Origin: Neonectria sp. B-13
Taxonomy: Eukaryota > Ascomycota > Sordariomycetes > Hypocreales > Nectriaceae
Assembly: GCA_002682825.1 (NCBI GenBank)
Contig: NOKP01000006.1
Coordinates: forward strand, 186,001-250,000
Direction: 5' to 3'
Length of the DNA stretch: 64,000 bases
A program made the position numbers and the translations under genes. Shown piece after piece: positions 44,767-55,793 of this stretch; the first letter of the stretch is position 1; each line of letters begins with the position of its first letter. The notes beneath the pieces were generated by a model. The model did no database searches, was not told the origin of the DNA, and was given only the letters and a program-made list of their open reading frames with translations.

Positions 44767-47029
44767 CTACAATAACCAATTAAAGTTCTCACAATTGGGC
44801 AGCTCTCCAAAAGCTGTGAGAATATCCAAATGAGAATGCTGGGCAGAACCCACCAGGTCTGGAATGGTCCCCAGGTTATCAAAGAAGGGCCAGTCTAAAG
44901 AAACAAAGTCCGGCACAGACTCAAAGGAGGAACTCGTCTCGTCAAATTGAGAACCCAGCTCGGGGTCAGACTTTCCGTGCATCTCTGGACAGTTCGGTTC
45001 AACGCGATAGCTGAAACCGAGTGGTAAAAGCGCCGTCACACCCCAACGTTGCGCCAAGACTCGAATGACCTTGATGCTTCGCTCAGCACGGTTTGGCCAA
45101 GGAACTGCAAGGGCTCGAAGTAGTTCCAAACTGTGCCGGACCCAGTAGGCACTCTGACTGCGCAACGACCCGGCGTTCCCCGTTGTGTTCATGAGGTGCA
45201 CAATGGCCGCGCTGAGTAAATGATGGATGATGACTGGGTTTGGGGGCACTTCAAAGCCCAAGGATTTCTTATATGTTCGAACCAAGCGTACCGTAGCTGT
45301 CGCAGCGGCTGTAAGGGCTCTTAGGACGAGCAGCATGTAGTCTGATGTGGACTCAAGCGATAATGAATCAGACCCAGGCTGGGACAGGGAAGCGAATATC
45401 CGGAGAAAAGGGGGCATCGTAATGAGGATTGTCATTTGGTAAGCCAAGTGGAAGAGCAACACGGACTTTGGCGAGTTGTCCCCGGATAGTTGAAGCCGAT
45501 GGTCGCGTGAGTGAAAAAAGGCGCTCAATGCCTTTTGGCTTGAAATCAAGAGACGAACTTGATGGGGTATCGGTAGCACCTCAAAGCTGCTGGAAAATCT
45601 GCGGGTACTGAGTTCCTATTCCGCCAACGCAATTCGTCGGGCAAAGGGCTGACTTACACTTGATCCATGTGCTGGTCATGTAGATACCACAGTTGGCACT
45701 GAGCCGCAAAGGATATTTGCTCCAGCCCGGCTGTAGCAGAGGTAAAGGTCGAGTCAAAGCTAGGTACATTGACTCTCCGCCAGGGTAAAGCGCAGTTGCG
45801 ACCGAGGATGGAGATTGCAGTACGGTCAATAATGTAAAACATCCAGAAAGTCCGAATCTCCTGCTCACTAGCCTCCAGATGCCGAGCATCGCATTCCCCC
45901 AGTGCAAGAACGTGCAGTCGCAAATGGACACACATGCCGGCAGCCATGGAGATGAAGATCCATCCGAAATGGTCTCTGCCCAGGGCCAGGGATCTCCAGG
46001 AACACATTGATAACCCTTGGATGACCTTGATGGAAGGCATCTGCCGACAGCATGAAAATACTAGGCTTTCCGCAAATTCAGCAAAAACGTCTCCGATCTT
46101 AGCAGCATCCGGCCTAGCCGAAAAGGTTGAGCCAACCGCGATGATTGCGGAATGCAAGAAAAGATTCTCAATACTCTGGTTGAGAAATCCTATGGCATCT
46201 CCTGAGGTGTAGGCCGTGAACTGATGCTCTTGGTTGATGTTTTCAAGAAACAAGGAGCTGAATTCATGCATCAAGTTCGTGTCATGACAATACTCAAGTA
46301 CCTGTGCAGGAAGATCCACCACTGCAACCGACGGTGTCTGAGATCTCTCTAGCGAATACTGAGACCCTGTCACAGTGTCATTGATGATAGTCACGCCGTC
46401 TCCGACGTTGGTCCTCCACAGCATGACACAAAGCTCTTCCATGGCCTTGTTTGATCTCTCGTTGACGACTTCATACGAAGAAGTACATTTTCCAGGCTGC
46501 GTAGGGCCCGAAGCATAGTTCTCTTGAGTATTGGTAGCCTCTATAACAGCGCTGGTATCTTTGTTGCAAGTCGGCGCCCTGACGTTGGGTTTGGTGTCAT
46601 TCTCTCCATGTGGCACGGACGGGGATGGGTTTTCTGTTTGGCGGTCGAGGATTGACAAGAGGGAATGCACTTGTGCTTCAAGCCCCCTGACATAATCTTC
46701 ATCCCAGTACTTGCGCCTTTGACAAGCGTTAGTAACAGGCTAGTGAGACTGAGTCAAGTGGTTGAGTCAATAACCCAAGCGTGGACACGTGGGCCATCGC
46801 GGCCGAGTAACTCACTTCCTCGGTCGGCTCTCGGCGTAAATGCATTCTCTACTTTGTCTTTGACACAATGAACAGGCCGGCTTCTCAGAGTCACACTTCC
46901 AAAGGGTTAACATCGCACGAGCGAAGCGGGAACAGGGCCACGGCAGTGCCCATCATCGGCGGCAGAACGACCCACCTTTCGCTTGGATGACTTACATCGC
47001 TCGCACGCGAAGCTGAGTTGCTTAGACAT
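44767..47029 (-). CDS. Zn2Cys6 transcription factor with fungal-specific TF domain
   Basis: Four exons: 47029-46976, 46895-46816, 46716-45658 and 45589-44767, giving 671 residues. The zinc cluster is split by the first intron: FACERCKSSKRK joins CDSEKPACSLCQRQ, with Cys at 9, 12, 19, 26, 29 and 36. A coiled-coil-prone segment (DEDYVRGLEAQVHSLLSIL) follows the third exon start. The PF04082 domain is shown by SWRSLALGRDHFGWIFISMAAGMCVHLRLHV and RTFWMFYIIDRTAISILGR. The last intron (GTAAGT donor) restores HMDQV-SFEVLPIPHQV. No obvious partner gene is adjacent; the nitrilase lies downstream. The ligand and targets are unknown. Confidence 0.9.
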
Positions 47030-49290
47030 GTCTCGCCAGTGAAGTTGGGTGCATTTGCAGCACGGGGGAACCAGTGGGTAGGATGCAGAGGAGAGAAATC
47101 CACTCAGTGTCGGGGCTTCTACCATATCTTCGCGGAGGTGAGTCGCCCGTAAGGTTAAGTATCTTATCAGAGAGTGGGGAAATCTCGCGGCGCGTCCACT
47201 TCGGGTCACAAGCTACTTTTAGGCCCTGATCGGCGACGCTGATGTGAGATAGTTTCAAGGAATTATATTCATTAACTGCATTAAAATGCCACCTTTCCTC
47301 TTTCATCCATACATAAAAGAGACCATAATGCCCCACCTTCATAAACCTACAGAAAGAAGTACTACGCTAGCAGGGGCTGCCGGAATTACTATAAACAGCT
47401 TAGTTGCCAAGAGAATTTCCATTTTACAATGATTTTCTCACTTTGAGAGATCGCATACAGTGCATGCGATCTCTCAGAAGATTGACAGCTAGTACATAGA
47501 TACATGCCAAAATCTGCGCTAGATTTATGCCCGCAGATGTATCAGTTCGGTCCAAAACTATCTCACATAGGCGTCGCCGATCAGGGCCTTAGTCCAAAGT
47601 CAAATCCTTGATTCCGTATTCCGTTAATTCCGAACGTCCTAGATGTTTCTCATCGCGGAGCTGTGTTGTCCGCTATCTAGCGGTCTATAATGTGCAATAT
47701 GTTCTCAGCACTGACTGTAGCGTGTGGTTTTGGGATAAAGACCATCGACCGCCCGTGACAGGACAAGCAAAGACTAGATAAACAAATTCAACCATCTAGC
47801 TGATGCATTCAACAACCTGAGCTTTAGAATTGCAAAAATGTGGAGTGTTGAGATTGAGGATTGACACTTATTTTACTTACTCGGTCTTTGGTATTCAGGT
47901 CTGGGGAGTCGAGCTCATAGAACCTCAGCTATCGCTATCCCAAACTTTCCACCAGCTCATTGACAGGCATGCAACCCACGTCGATCGAGTCATTAAGATG
48001 ACCCTGAAGGCCATTTCACTGTCATCTCGCTCGCATACTGGAAGTCACCAAAGATTTACAACAACTGGTGGACAAGTCCTGCAACCATTGGCTTTGGAAC
48101 TCCCTATCAGTTGACGCTGGGATGTGGCGCGAGATAATGTGATTCCTGGCAAGCGAACCCAATTCGGAACCAACAAAACCACAACAAACGGCATGGCATC
48201 GATCGCCAACTTGGTTCCCAATCCAGATAAGTCTGGATATTGGGGCTGTCATCAGACGGTGATAAGGTCCATTTGGAGATGACATCACGAGATCGCATGC
48301 AACAATCAGGCAATCTGACAGGCTCCCTCTACTCAGCTGCTTATTGGGCACGACGTGCTGACTGGTATAAAAACTGGAGAAGATCTGCAGAATACGGCCC
48401 ACGGTTGCCGAAGTGGATTCAGTTCTGCCGGTCTGCCGATAATTCCATGGACCGGGTACTGACTGCTGGGTACTAAAAGTTCCTCCGCGCGTAACAGTCT
48501 CGCTGAAGATTTGACCTTGGTCTAAATATGATCTCATCTCGTAAGAACGGACCTTTGATCTGTGGGTCAAGGCATAGTCGCGATGCACTTACCCGCCACA
48601 TTTCGCGACCCTGAAAACGGTTGTGTGCCTCTGCCATGTTCAAAGTCTGATGACTGGATACCACAGGCTGGGACATCCCCCCACACCTTGTAGACAAACA
48701 CAACAATGGGACGATGGGTATTGGCCGATGAAACACTTCTTGCATCCAGTGGAGCCATTCACCGCTGCTGGTCGCCGATTTAGGTCTGGCAGGAGCGTAA
48801 AATGCCTGTTTGTCCTCCAGCCTAGATATCGGCGATTGAATGCCCGTATAAAGTGGAGTTGAGAGCTCGTATTTGTTGGTTGCCGTCCCAGGCTGTGTTC
48901 CTTGCCAAGAAGTCTAGGCCCCTTCTACAACGATTATTACCGCTGCCATTGCGGTACTATTGGTACCCTGAAGCCCATTACTGATCTGTGCGCCCGTTTG
49001 AGTTGCCTCCGCCACGCGGGCAGCAACTCGTTTAGCTGCCGGTGGAGCTGCACAGCCGGGACTCCGGAAGCTGGGAGCGTCATCATTGATCTCATTTGTC
49101 ATGCTTCACACCCAGACGCAGAGTGACGTATAAGTACACGGCACGGTCGCTCCACGGTTGGTCGGGTTTCTTTCAATCTTTGGTTTTGCTCTTTGCGTAG
49201 TCCTAAGGTCCTGCGGCTGTTCAACAAAGCTCGTCGCGCCCAGCACCTCAACACCAGTACGAGTCTGCGTAACAACCTTCACCTGACAGG
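47030..49290. other. Long gene-poor region
   Basis: About 2.3 kb between divergent genes. It holds a perfect 13-base inverted repeat at 47444-47476 (listed separately) and a TATAAAA at about 48366. Open frames such as 48588-48022 (minus, 188 codons) have no recognised domain and no convincing coding signal. TATAAG at 49129-49134 precedes the GT64 gene by about 160 bases. Confidence 0.4.
47444..47476. repeat. Perfect 13-base inverted repeat with 7-base spacer
   Basis: Arms TGAGAGATCGCAT (47444-47456) and ATGCGATCTCTCA (47464-47476) are exact reverse complements around ACAGTGC. In DNA it could be a dimeric binding site; in RNA it would form a strong hairpin. No U-tract follows, so a bacterial-style terminator is not implied. 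It stands alone in a gene-free area. Confidence 0.6.
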
Positions 49291-50408
49291 ATGGATCGAA
49301 ACCCCGAATGGCCACTAACTCGGACTCCGATGTGGCGATCTCCTGTTTTTCGAAGACTCGCGGCAGCTATTTTCGTTTTCGCCTGTATTTTAACTTCCTT
49401 CGCCTTTTTTGGAAACTTCGCCATTTCCGAGACCACCACTATCCAGGCCCAGGCCAAACCCACACCACAAGTCGAGCCCACACCACGACCCACGGTCCCA
49501 GACGATCGACAGATTAAGGCACAGAAAAGATGGAACGAGCTACGCACCAAATACGACAATCTCGATGATACCAAGTTCACGTATGTTAGCTCCTCAGCTC
49601 AATGCAGGAAAGTTTTAGTGTAAAGAAAGCTAACTTGAGGTCCTTTATCAGTATCGCGTTGCAAACATATCAGCGCCCAACAGAACTGCACAATACCCTC
49701 GGAGCGTTACTGGGCGAAAGAATACCGTCCCTACTCGAAATCGTCGTTGTTTGGAATGATCTCGAGGCAAAGCCACCCCCAGATTATACGTCTCCTCTTG
49801 GAACTCCTGTACGGTTTAGAGCTTCCACTCGGAATAGCTTAAACGAGAAGCTGTTGCCCGACTCGACCTTCCGTACCCAGGCCATTTTACTATCCGACGA
49901 CGACGTCTACTACCACCCACAAGATCTAGAATTTGCGTTTCAGTCGTGGCGCAAATTCGGCAGAAATAGGTTGACTGGTGCACTGGCTCGTTGTTCAAAA
50001 ATGGATAAAAATGGAAACTGGAAGTACACGTTCTGTTCGAATGACGACGAGGACAGCTCCTCCTACTCTATGATCATCACCAATCTCGCCTTTTCACACA
50101 TCTCGTTTCTTGACTACTACTCTTCAGACGATGAGATGATGAAGGAGATTCGAGAATATGTGGACCATGGGTTCAACTGCGAAGATATTGCGATGAACTA
50201 CCTGCACTCATATCTCACTGGAGAAGGGCCTCTATTAGTTCAAGGCCGTGAGAGATATGTTAACTATATGCCATCTAAAGGCATCAGTACGAAGAAGGGC
50301 CATTTGAAAGCCAGAAGCAAGTGCTTGAATGACTTTGTGGACATCTTTAACACCATGCCATTGGTGAACGAAACGGCTTACGTACATCGGGGTGTTGTGT
50401 TAATGTAA
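49291..50408 (+). CDS. Glycosyltransferase family 64 (exostosin-like), type II membrane protein
   Basis: Two exons, 49291-49580 and 49652-50408, giving 348 residues. A short cytosolic tail is followed by one membrane helix (residues about 23-45, LAAAIFVFACILTSFAFFG) and a Pro/Thr-rich stem, the layout of a Golgi glycosyltransferase. The catalytic domain starts across the intron (KFT-IALQTYQRPTEL) and has the DxD-type metal/sugar-nucleotide motif ILLSDDDVYY, followed by FAFQSWRKFGRNRLTGALAR and FNCEDIAMNYL, which match GT64 proteins related to EXTL2. Fungal members probably add GlcNAc, GalNAc or mannose-type sugars to cell-wall or sphingolipid glycans; the acceptor is not known. Confidence 0.88.
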
Positions 50409-50966
50409 GAAGAAAGAACGCTATAATGAGATACCCTAAAATAGATTACATAATTAAACGACACATGAACACATGGACACTGAAGCAACTGCTGGTGATA
50501 CCTAACAATCAATGCTGTCATAAGTTTAAGCCTGCCGTGTGACATCTATCCTCTATCGTGTAGAGAATTCACGTGTTGTCAAATTTTCCATCGTCGTCGG
50601 ATAAGGGTGACACCGCAGCACTTATAAGATCACTCAACCCACCTATGCATCTGTGAGCGTTGACGCCGTCGAGGCACTCTCGGAGATTGAAGTTCCTGTA
50701 CCGCTAATGGAGCTGGGCAAGTCAATGTCAACTCAGGCCCGTCCAATGTAGATGTGGGATCGGAGGGCCTTGATTATGAATGCACAGGCTTCACCGAAGC
50801 CATTTGAATCACTATGCTGTCGGTGATATCAACGCCTCAGTAGATAACATAGACTACATCATAGAAATAAATTTAGATTTATTTTATAATGTTGTACTAG
50901 CAATTAGATGCACCATCTTTGATAAACTGTTACTCCGAGACCTTAATTCCGATCATCTATCTTATT
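50409..50966. other. AT-rich intergenic region
   Basis: 558 bases between convergent genes. The segment from about 50840 to 50980 is strongly AT-rich. No gene recognised. Confidence 0.35.
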
Positions 50967-52756
50967 TTAAGTAAATGGTAGGATAATATGACTGGGGTAA
51001 TTCTGATCAAGGTGAACCCGGTGCGTTCCCTTATTGTTCGCGTGATCCAACGAACCAAACTTACTTACTCCCAAGTTTCGTCCGCTGATGACCACACGAA
51101 GAGACTCCCCTGCCTCATATTCAATCCCCATAGCCCAAATTCCAATATCTAGTCGAACAATATCCCCCGGGTTGATCTTGTCCTCACTCTCGTGGGGATG
51201 GAATGGCCAATTCGGATGCATGCTCTTAGACTCATCAATCTTTCGATGCGATGCTCGAAGTATCCCAACTGGTCCCCTATACAGAACAACTTCTGTCTTC
51301 TCTTCAGGCTTCATGTCGTCGAAGGATGTGACTGGAACCGAGCTCCATGGAATGTTCATGTTATACATGACTACGCCTTCAGAATCCAACTTCTCGATCA
51401 GCACGTAGATGTCCATGTCGTCATGATCCTGGCACGACATGAATAGAACGGCTTTTGGGAGACCGACAAGCCGCGTGGTGTTCTCGAACCGGTATATGAA
51501 CTTGATGCTATCGCCTGTTTCGGAGTCGTAGCTGATGGAGCTTGGGTCGGAGGTCGGAGGCTTCAGGGAAAGTTGTTCATCTGCTGTAAAGAACAACTTC
51601 TTATACTCCGTTCGAGGCAAGGGAAAGGCATCTTCGACAATCTGCTCGTATGCCTGGGGTTCCTTATTCCCAAACCTGAGAACCGCCATCCTGACGTGCG
51701 GCGTCTTATCCCAATCATTTTCTACCCCTTTAGGAAATGATCAACGAACGAGACAAGCTCAAGATTGGCCTCTTGATTGCCCCAAAGGTCATACCATTCC
51801 TGCCAGGGGTGCCACCGCAGCCACTTATGTGGTGTATCAACTTCCAGATAACCCCGAATAGCGCCCATGCCATGCATAGAGTTGGTCCACGTTCCCGTAA
51901 TGTAGGTCGGAATGTTGATCTGCCTCATATCGGGGCGCTTGTCGTTCCACCAAGCATTAGCGAGAGGATGCTGTTTGAACATTTCTCGAAAGCTTTCGAT
52001 TCCATTTCGGCCGTGCAGCAAGTACTTAACGATCAGCTTATCAAAAAGGTCCCCAGCATAAATGCCCCCTCGCCCAAATTGCTCCCGGCAGAGATCACCG
52101 CAACCCTCCCAAGGGGCGATGGCCTTGAGACTGGGCGGTCTTAGTGCAGCGATGAACCATTGGACGATTGCAAGGTGCGAATTTCCGGCCAGGCCGACAG
52201 CACCGTTGCACCACGGCATCTTTGCGATTGATTCGATGGTGTCGTACCCGTCCTCGGCCTCCTGTGACCCCATAATGACCATGGTCCCTCCACTGTCACC
52301 TGTTCCTCTTGAGTCGACGTTGACGATTGCGTAGCCTCTCAGTACCCAGTCCGCAGGGTCGGGGGCCTCGAACTTCTCGAGACCGGAGAGTTTTTCCCGG
52401 GGAATGCCGAGATGCCAGGGTACCATGAGATCCAGAGACATTAAACCGGTAAACTTCTTTCCAAACGGCGACCAACATATGATAGCGGGAACAGGTATAT
52501 CGCTCTGAGGCGGACGTAGGATATCTGCGTATAAGGATACTCCATCTCGCATCTTAATGGCGACATCGTGTTCAACAAGAATATCGGATGAGATGGGCCG
52601 GGAACGAGGATGTGGCGACTTCCATCCGGCTGGAAGAATCTCAGTCCGAGGATTCAAACCCATGTAGCCACCCTTTCCAACTTGTGGTGGATGGAGAGGT
52701 TCGACAGGAATGGCGAATGGGAGGTTGAGAGAACTCATTTGTGGAAGCCTATGCAA
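50967..52756 (-). pseudogene. CocE/NonD-family hydrolase (S15-like) with one frameshift
   Basis: Two long overlapping-in-homology frames form one protein of about 590 residues. Residues about 1-344 (52756-51722) hold the alpha/beta hydrolase part: VKMRDGVSL-like IKMRDGVSLYADIL, the oxyanion region NVDSRGTGDSGG, and the nucleophile motif GLAGNSHLAIVQW. The second frame, entered at KGVENDWDKTPHV, holds the beta-sandwich domain (IYRFENTTRLVG, LRVVISGRN) to the stop at 50967. At the join, a run of four C on the plus strand (51725-51728) puts TAG right after FLKG; the conserved text continues one base out of phase. No intron fits in this space. Either a real one-base loss or a sequence error is possible. 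Intact enzymes are serine hydrolases of esters or amides (cocaine esterase-like). Confidence 0.8.
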
Positions 52757-53200
52757 ACAGAGCCGGGTACAAGAAAGCTAGCGATGAATTGGGAAACAAC
52801 TGAATAGTCTGAAATGATATCCAATATTTCTGAGGGGTTTCGCCCTACCCTTATAAGTATACATTGATAGAACCTACACTGAGGCCTTCGTCCTTCTAGC
52901 AACCACATAGTCTAATTATCTCCACCACGTTCCGGATGCCGATGTGAACCCTGCCTGTCCCACTCAGCTGACGGATCGGAATCGGAGTCAAAGCTGACAT
53001 GATTCCGAACAGAACCGAGCCGCTATGGGCGCACGCTCATCGACCGATGGTCCAAACTTGAGCAAATGTTTCAAGCATAAATGGAGATAAATGGATAGTG
53101 TAGACGGTGAGAGATTCAATATCGCGCATATATTGGATCGATACACAGGATCCAGCTCATAATCTTATCAAGTCTCCAAGCTTCGAACCAAATCTTTGCA
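52757..53200. promoter_or_regulatory. Divergent promoter between hydrolase and dioxygenase genes
   Basis: 444 bases. The two genes are transcribed away from each other and may be co-regulated. No obvious TATA box in a fixed position; atatattgg near 53130 is a candidate for the dioxygenase gene. Confidence 0.35.
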
Positions 53201-54226
53201 ATGGGTATCAACACCGATGCAAGCTCCTCATACGAGGCTAGCCAGGTTCTAGTCGATACCCCTAGTCAGGCACCGACGACTCGAAAGGCCCAGCCCCCAG
53301 GTCTTGACAGGCTATTCACAGATGCCAGCACAACATATGGCGACTGGAGAGATGACTTGGTCCGTGACGGCTTTGTCGTTGTCAAAGGTGTGATTCCTCA
53401 GCACAGGGCTGAGAATTACCGAGAGGACATGTTGTCCTACTTGGAGACTTTGTAAGTTGCGTTAGGTCTCATCCCTTGAGGAGTGCTTTTCTGACTCTCG
53501 ATCATTACAGCGCTGGCGGGTTGGGCTTCAACCGCGACGACCCGTCCACCATCAAGCAGGAAAACCTGCCCGTCATTACGGAGAAGGGAATGATACTCGG
53601 ATACGGCGTCGCACACGAGTCTTTCACTTGGAACATTCGCCAGGAGCCCGGTGTCGTGGAAGCATTCGAGCGGGTCTACGATACTAGAGACCTAATTGTC
53701 TCCTTCGATGCGGTTAATATGGCTTTTCCTGGGCGGACAGATGTGGCGCTAAACATGCCATGGCCTCACCAAGATCAAGACCCCGAGAAACCGGGGTTCA
53801 GATGCCTCCAAGGACTCGTCAATCTCTTTCCCAACGGTGATGAAGATGGTGGCTTGATTGTTTGCAAGGGTGCTCACCTTCTCAGTGGAGTTCCACGAGG
53901 AGTTCAAGAATGAGGACAACAAGATCTGGGCGTGGACAAAAGAGTGGTACGGGTTCACGGACCAAGGCATGGAGTGGCTGAAGAAGAAAGGCTGCGAATG
54001 GATCAAGGTGAACGCCGAGCCCGGAGACCTGCTGCTCTGGGATAGCCACACGCCTCATTACAACCTCAGTCCACAGGGCAAGACGCCACGCTTCTGCGCA
54101 TATACATGCTACATGCCTGTGGCGGATGCAACACAGGATGATCTCCGTCGGAAGAAGGACGCCTTTGACAACTTGCAGAGTACGACTCACTGCCCAATGC
54201 AATACATGTTGGGGGGCCACCGGTGA
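53201..54226 (+). pseudogene. Phytanoyl-CoA dioxygenase-like (PhyH) enzyme with one frameshift
   Basis: Exon 1 is 53201-53451 and exon 2 starts at 53511 (LET-F-AGGLGFNRDDP). The Fe(II)/2-oxoglutarate fold is clear: WRDDLVRDGFVVVKGVI at the start, the facial-triad segment WPHQDQDP (HxD), and a distal His in DLLLWDSHTPHYN. The frame read through GLIVCKGAHLLS closes at 53911, while the rest of the protein (EFHEEFKNEDNKIWAW onward) continues in another frame to 54226. The switch lies at about 53881 and no intron fits. Intact enzymes hydroxylate small molecules or fatty-acyl substrates with 2-oxoglutarate and O2. As with the neighbouring hydrolase, a real one-base indel or a sequence error is possible. 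Confidence 0.8.
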
Positions 54227-55185
54227 CGCGTAATGGAAAGCCTTGCCCGTATAACACGGGCAAGCCGAGACAGCGTCCGGTTCTTCAGGACCGTGGCTTT
54301 GAGTTGACGGGGATTCCATACATTCATGTTTAGTTTTACGCGTGTGGCGCAGTTTCCCATACATACATGCAGCATACATTCTTTACTAAAACATATTTGG
54401 ACGCTCCATTTACAGTCAATCAACGAGAGTTCGAGAAAATCAACTGCAAAGCCTCTCCACAGACCGGATTATTTTGTATTTAATTCCTCCCTTGCATCGT
54501 AATAGTCTTCTCGTCGGCCTACCCCATGTGCAGTTTCTTTGACGTTCACCGAGCCGTAGCCGTCAAATCTCTATCGATATATAGTAACAACGGGACTCTC
54601 TAGCATGCATGGGGATCTGGATCGACGGCTGTCGCTCGCTGCAATGCGTCTTGGGCTCCGACGGTGGTTGTGTTGTAAATGAGCCGTCACTTCGTGAGCT
54701 TTACCATCCTACGACCCCTGATGCGAGTCAAAAAGGGCCTATACCAGGGCCAGCAGACGCAACCTAAGGCCTTCCGACATGTGATGACATTCCGATGGTA
54801 CCAAGATGCCGAGATTTAGACGAGAGGCGGGGACAGTGCCAAGGCATGAATTGCCGATCCCCAGAATCTGTTCCGTACTGGGTCACCGGCTTCAGATGGC
54901 TTTGAGCCAATCAACCCGTTTCCTTGAACCTCCTTGAAGCTACCCATCCGGCATACATAGTACAGGCCGATTCCGGGGTCGGCATGTGGAGTGTGGGGTA
55001 CCCGCCGGCATCTTGGAGAGCCAACATCTTCGACCACTCGGAGTCGAGCAATTACTAGGAGTCGTACGGATAGTCGCAGGCCCGATTTACCGAGCCGTGG
55101 ATGCTCATGAAGCTAATTTGGTCAGTTGTCTTGATGGCAGCCAACTCTTGCTTCACAAACTTCATGCCCAGAATTATTTAAAGAC
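54227..55185. other. Intergenic region
   Basis: 959 bases between the dioxygenase and the MFS fragment. Short frames only; nothing recognised. Confidence 0.35.
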
Positions 55186-55731
55186 ATGTCGGCGCGCGGT
55201 CCAGGTTCTAATCCATTCTCTGCGGCCATAAACCTAATCATCGACGCAATTCTAAGCAACAACATGTCCCTTACAGAAGCCATAGATAAAGAGGCGCCGG
55301 ATATTGAGGCCATCGAGGATATCAACAATCATGAAGGCCAAAATCATGGCTCCGGAACCGTGAACCTATTCCAAGATGGTTCGGTGGTGCTGATACCTAC
55401 CCCAAGCCCCGATCAAAAAGGTTCGTTTCTCACGCTAATGATGCGATTGACTCTATCCTGTCCGTGGTGAAGAGTCTGCTGTAGAGCTATCGAATACTGA
55501 CTGCCCTGGACATCTTTGGTAGACCCCCTCAACCTCCCTAGATGGCGCAAATACATGCTCATCCTACTTGTCGGACTCTACTCCGCCATGTCAGTCTTGG
55601 GAACCTCTGGCATGGGTGCTGTATACCCCGAGGTCTTGAAGTTATACCCGCACGACGATCCTGCTCGAGTTAGCGACCTGCTCACCCATCCAACACTATT
55701 TATGGGCATCGGCAATCTCCTGTCCTGTTAA
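55186..55731 (+). pseudogene. MFS transporter, N-terminal fragment
   Basis: Two exons, 55186-55420 and 55523-55731, encode 147 residues: a hydrophilic N-terminus, the typical PDQK-DPLNLPRWRKY entry into TM1, LILLVGLYSAMSVLGTSGMG (TM1), and LLTHPTLFMGIGNLL (start of TM2). The frame then closes at TAA 55729 where motif A and eleven further helices should follow. Only 60 bases later a regulator fragment begins on the opposite strand. This is a truncated DHA1-like pump gene, broken by a deletion or insertion. Confidence 0.8.
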
Positions 55732-55793
55732 TATGAGAAGCCTTTGAATACTGTTAATACGATGCACAACTGCTCGAGCGGCAATTCACTTGT

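Noticed and set aside
47444..47476. Reading the perfect hairpin as a rho-independent terminator
   Set aside because: The organism is a fungus, no T-run follows, and no gene ends nearby.
48022..48588. 188-codon minus-strand frame in the 47-49 kb gap
   Set aside because: The product has no recognisable domain and an unpatterned composition; no splice sites extend it into anything known.
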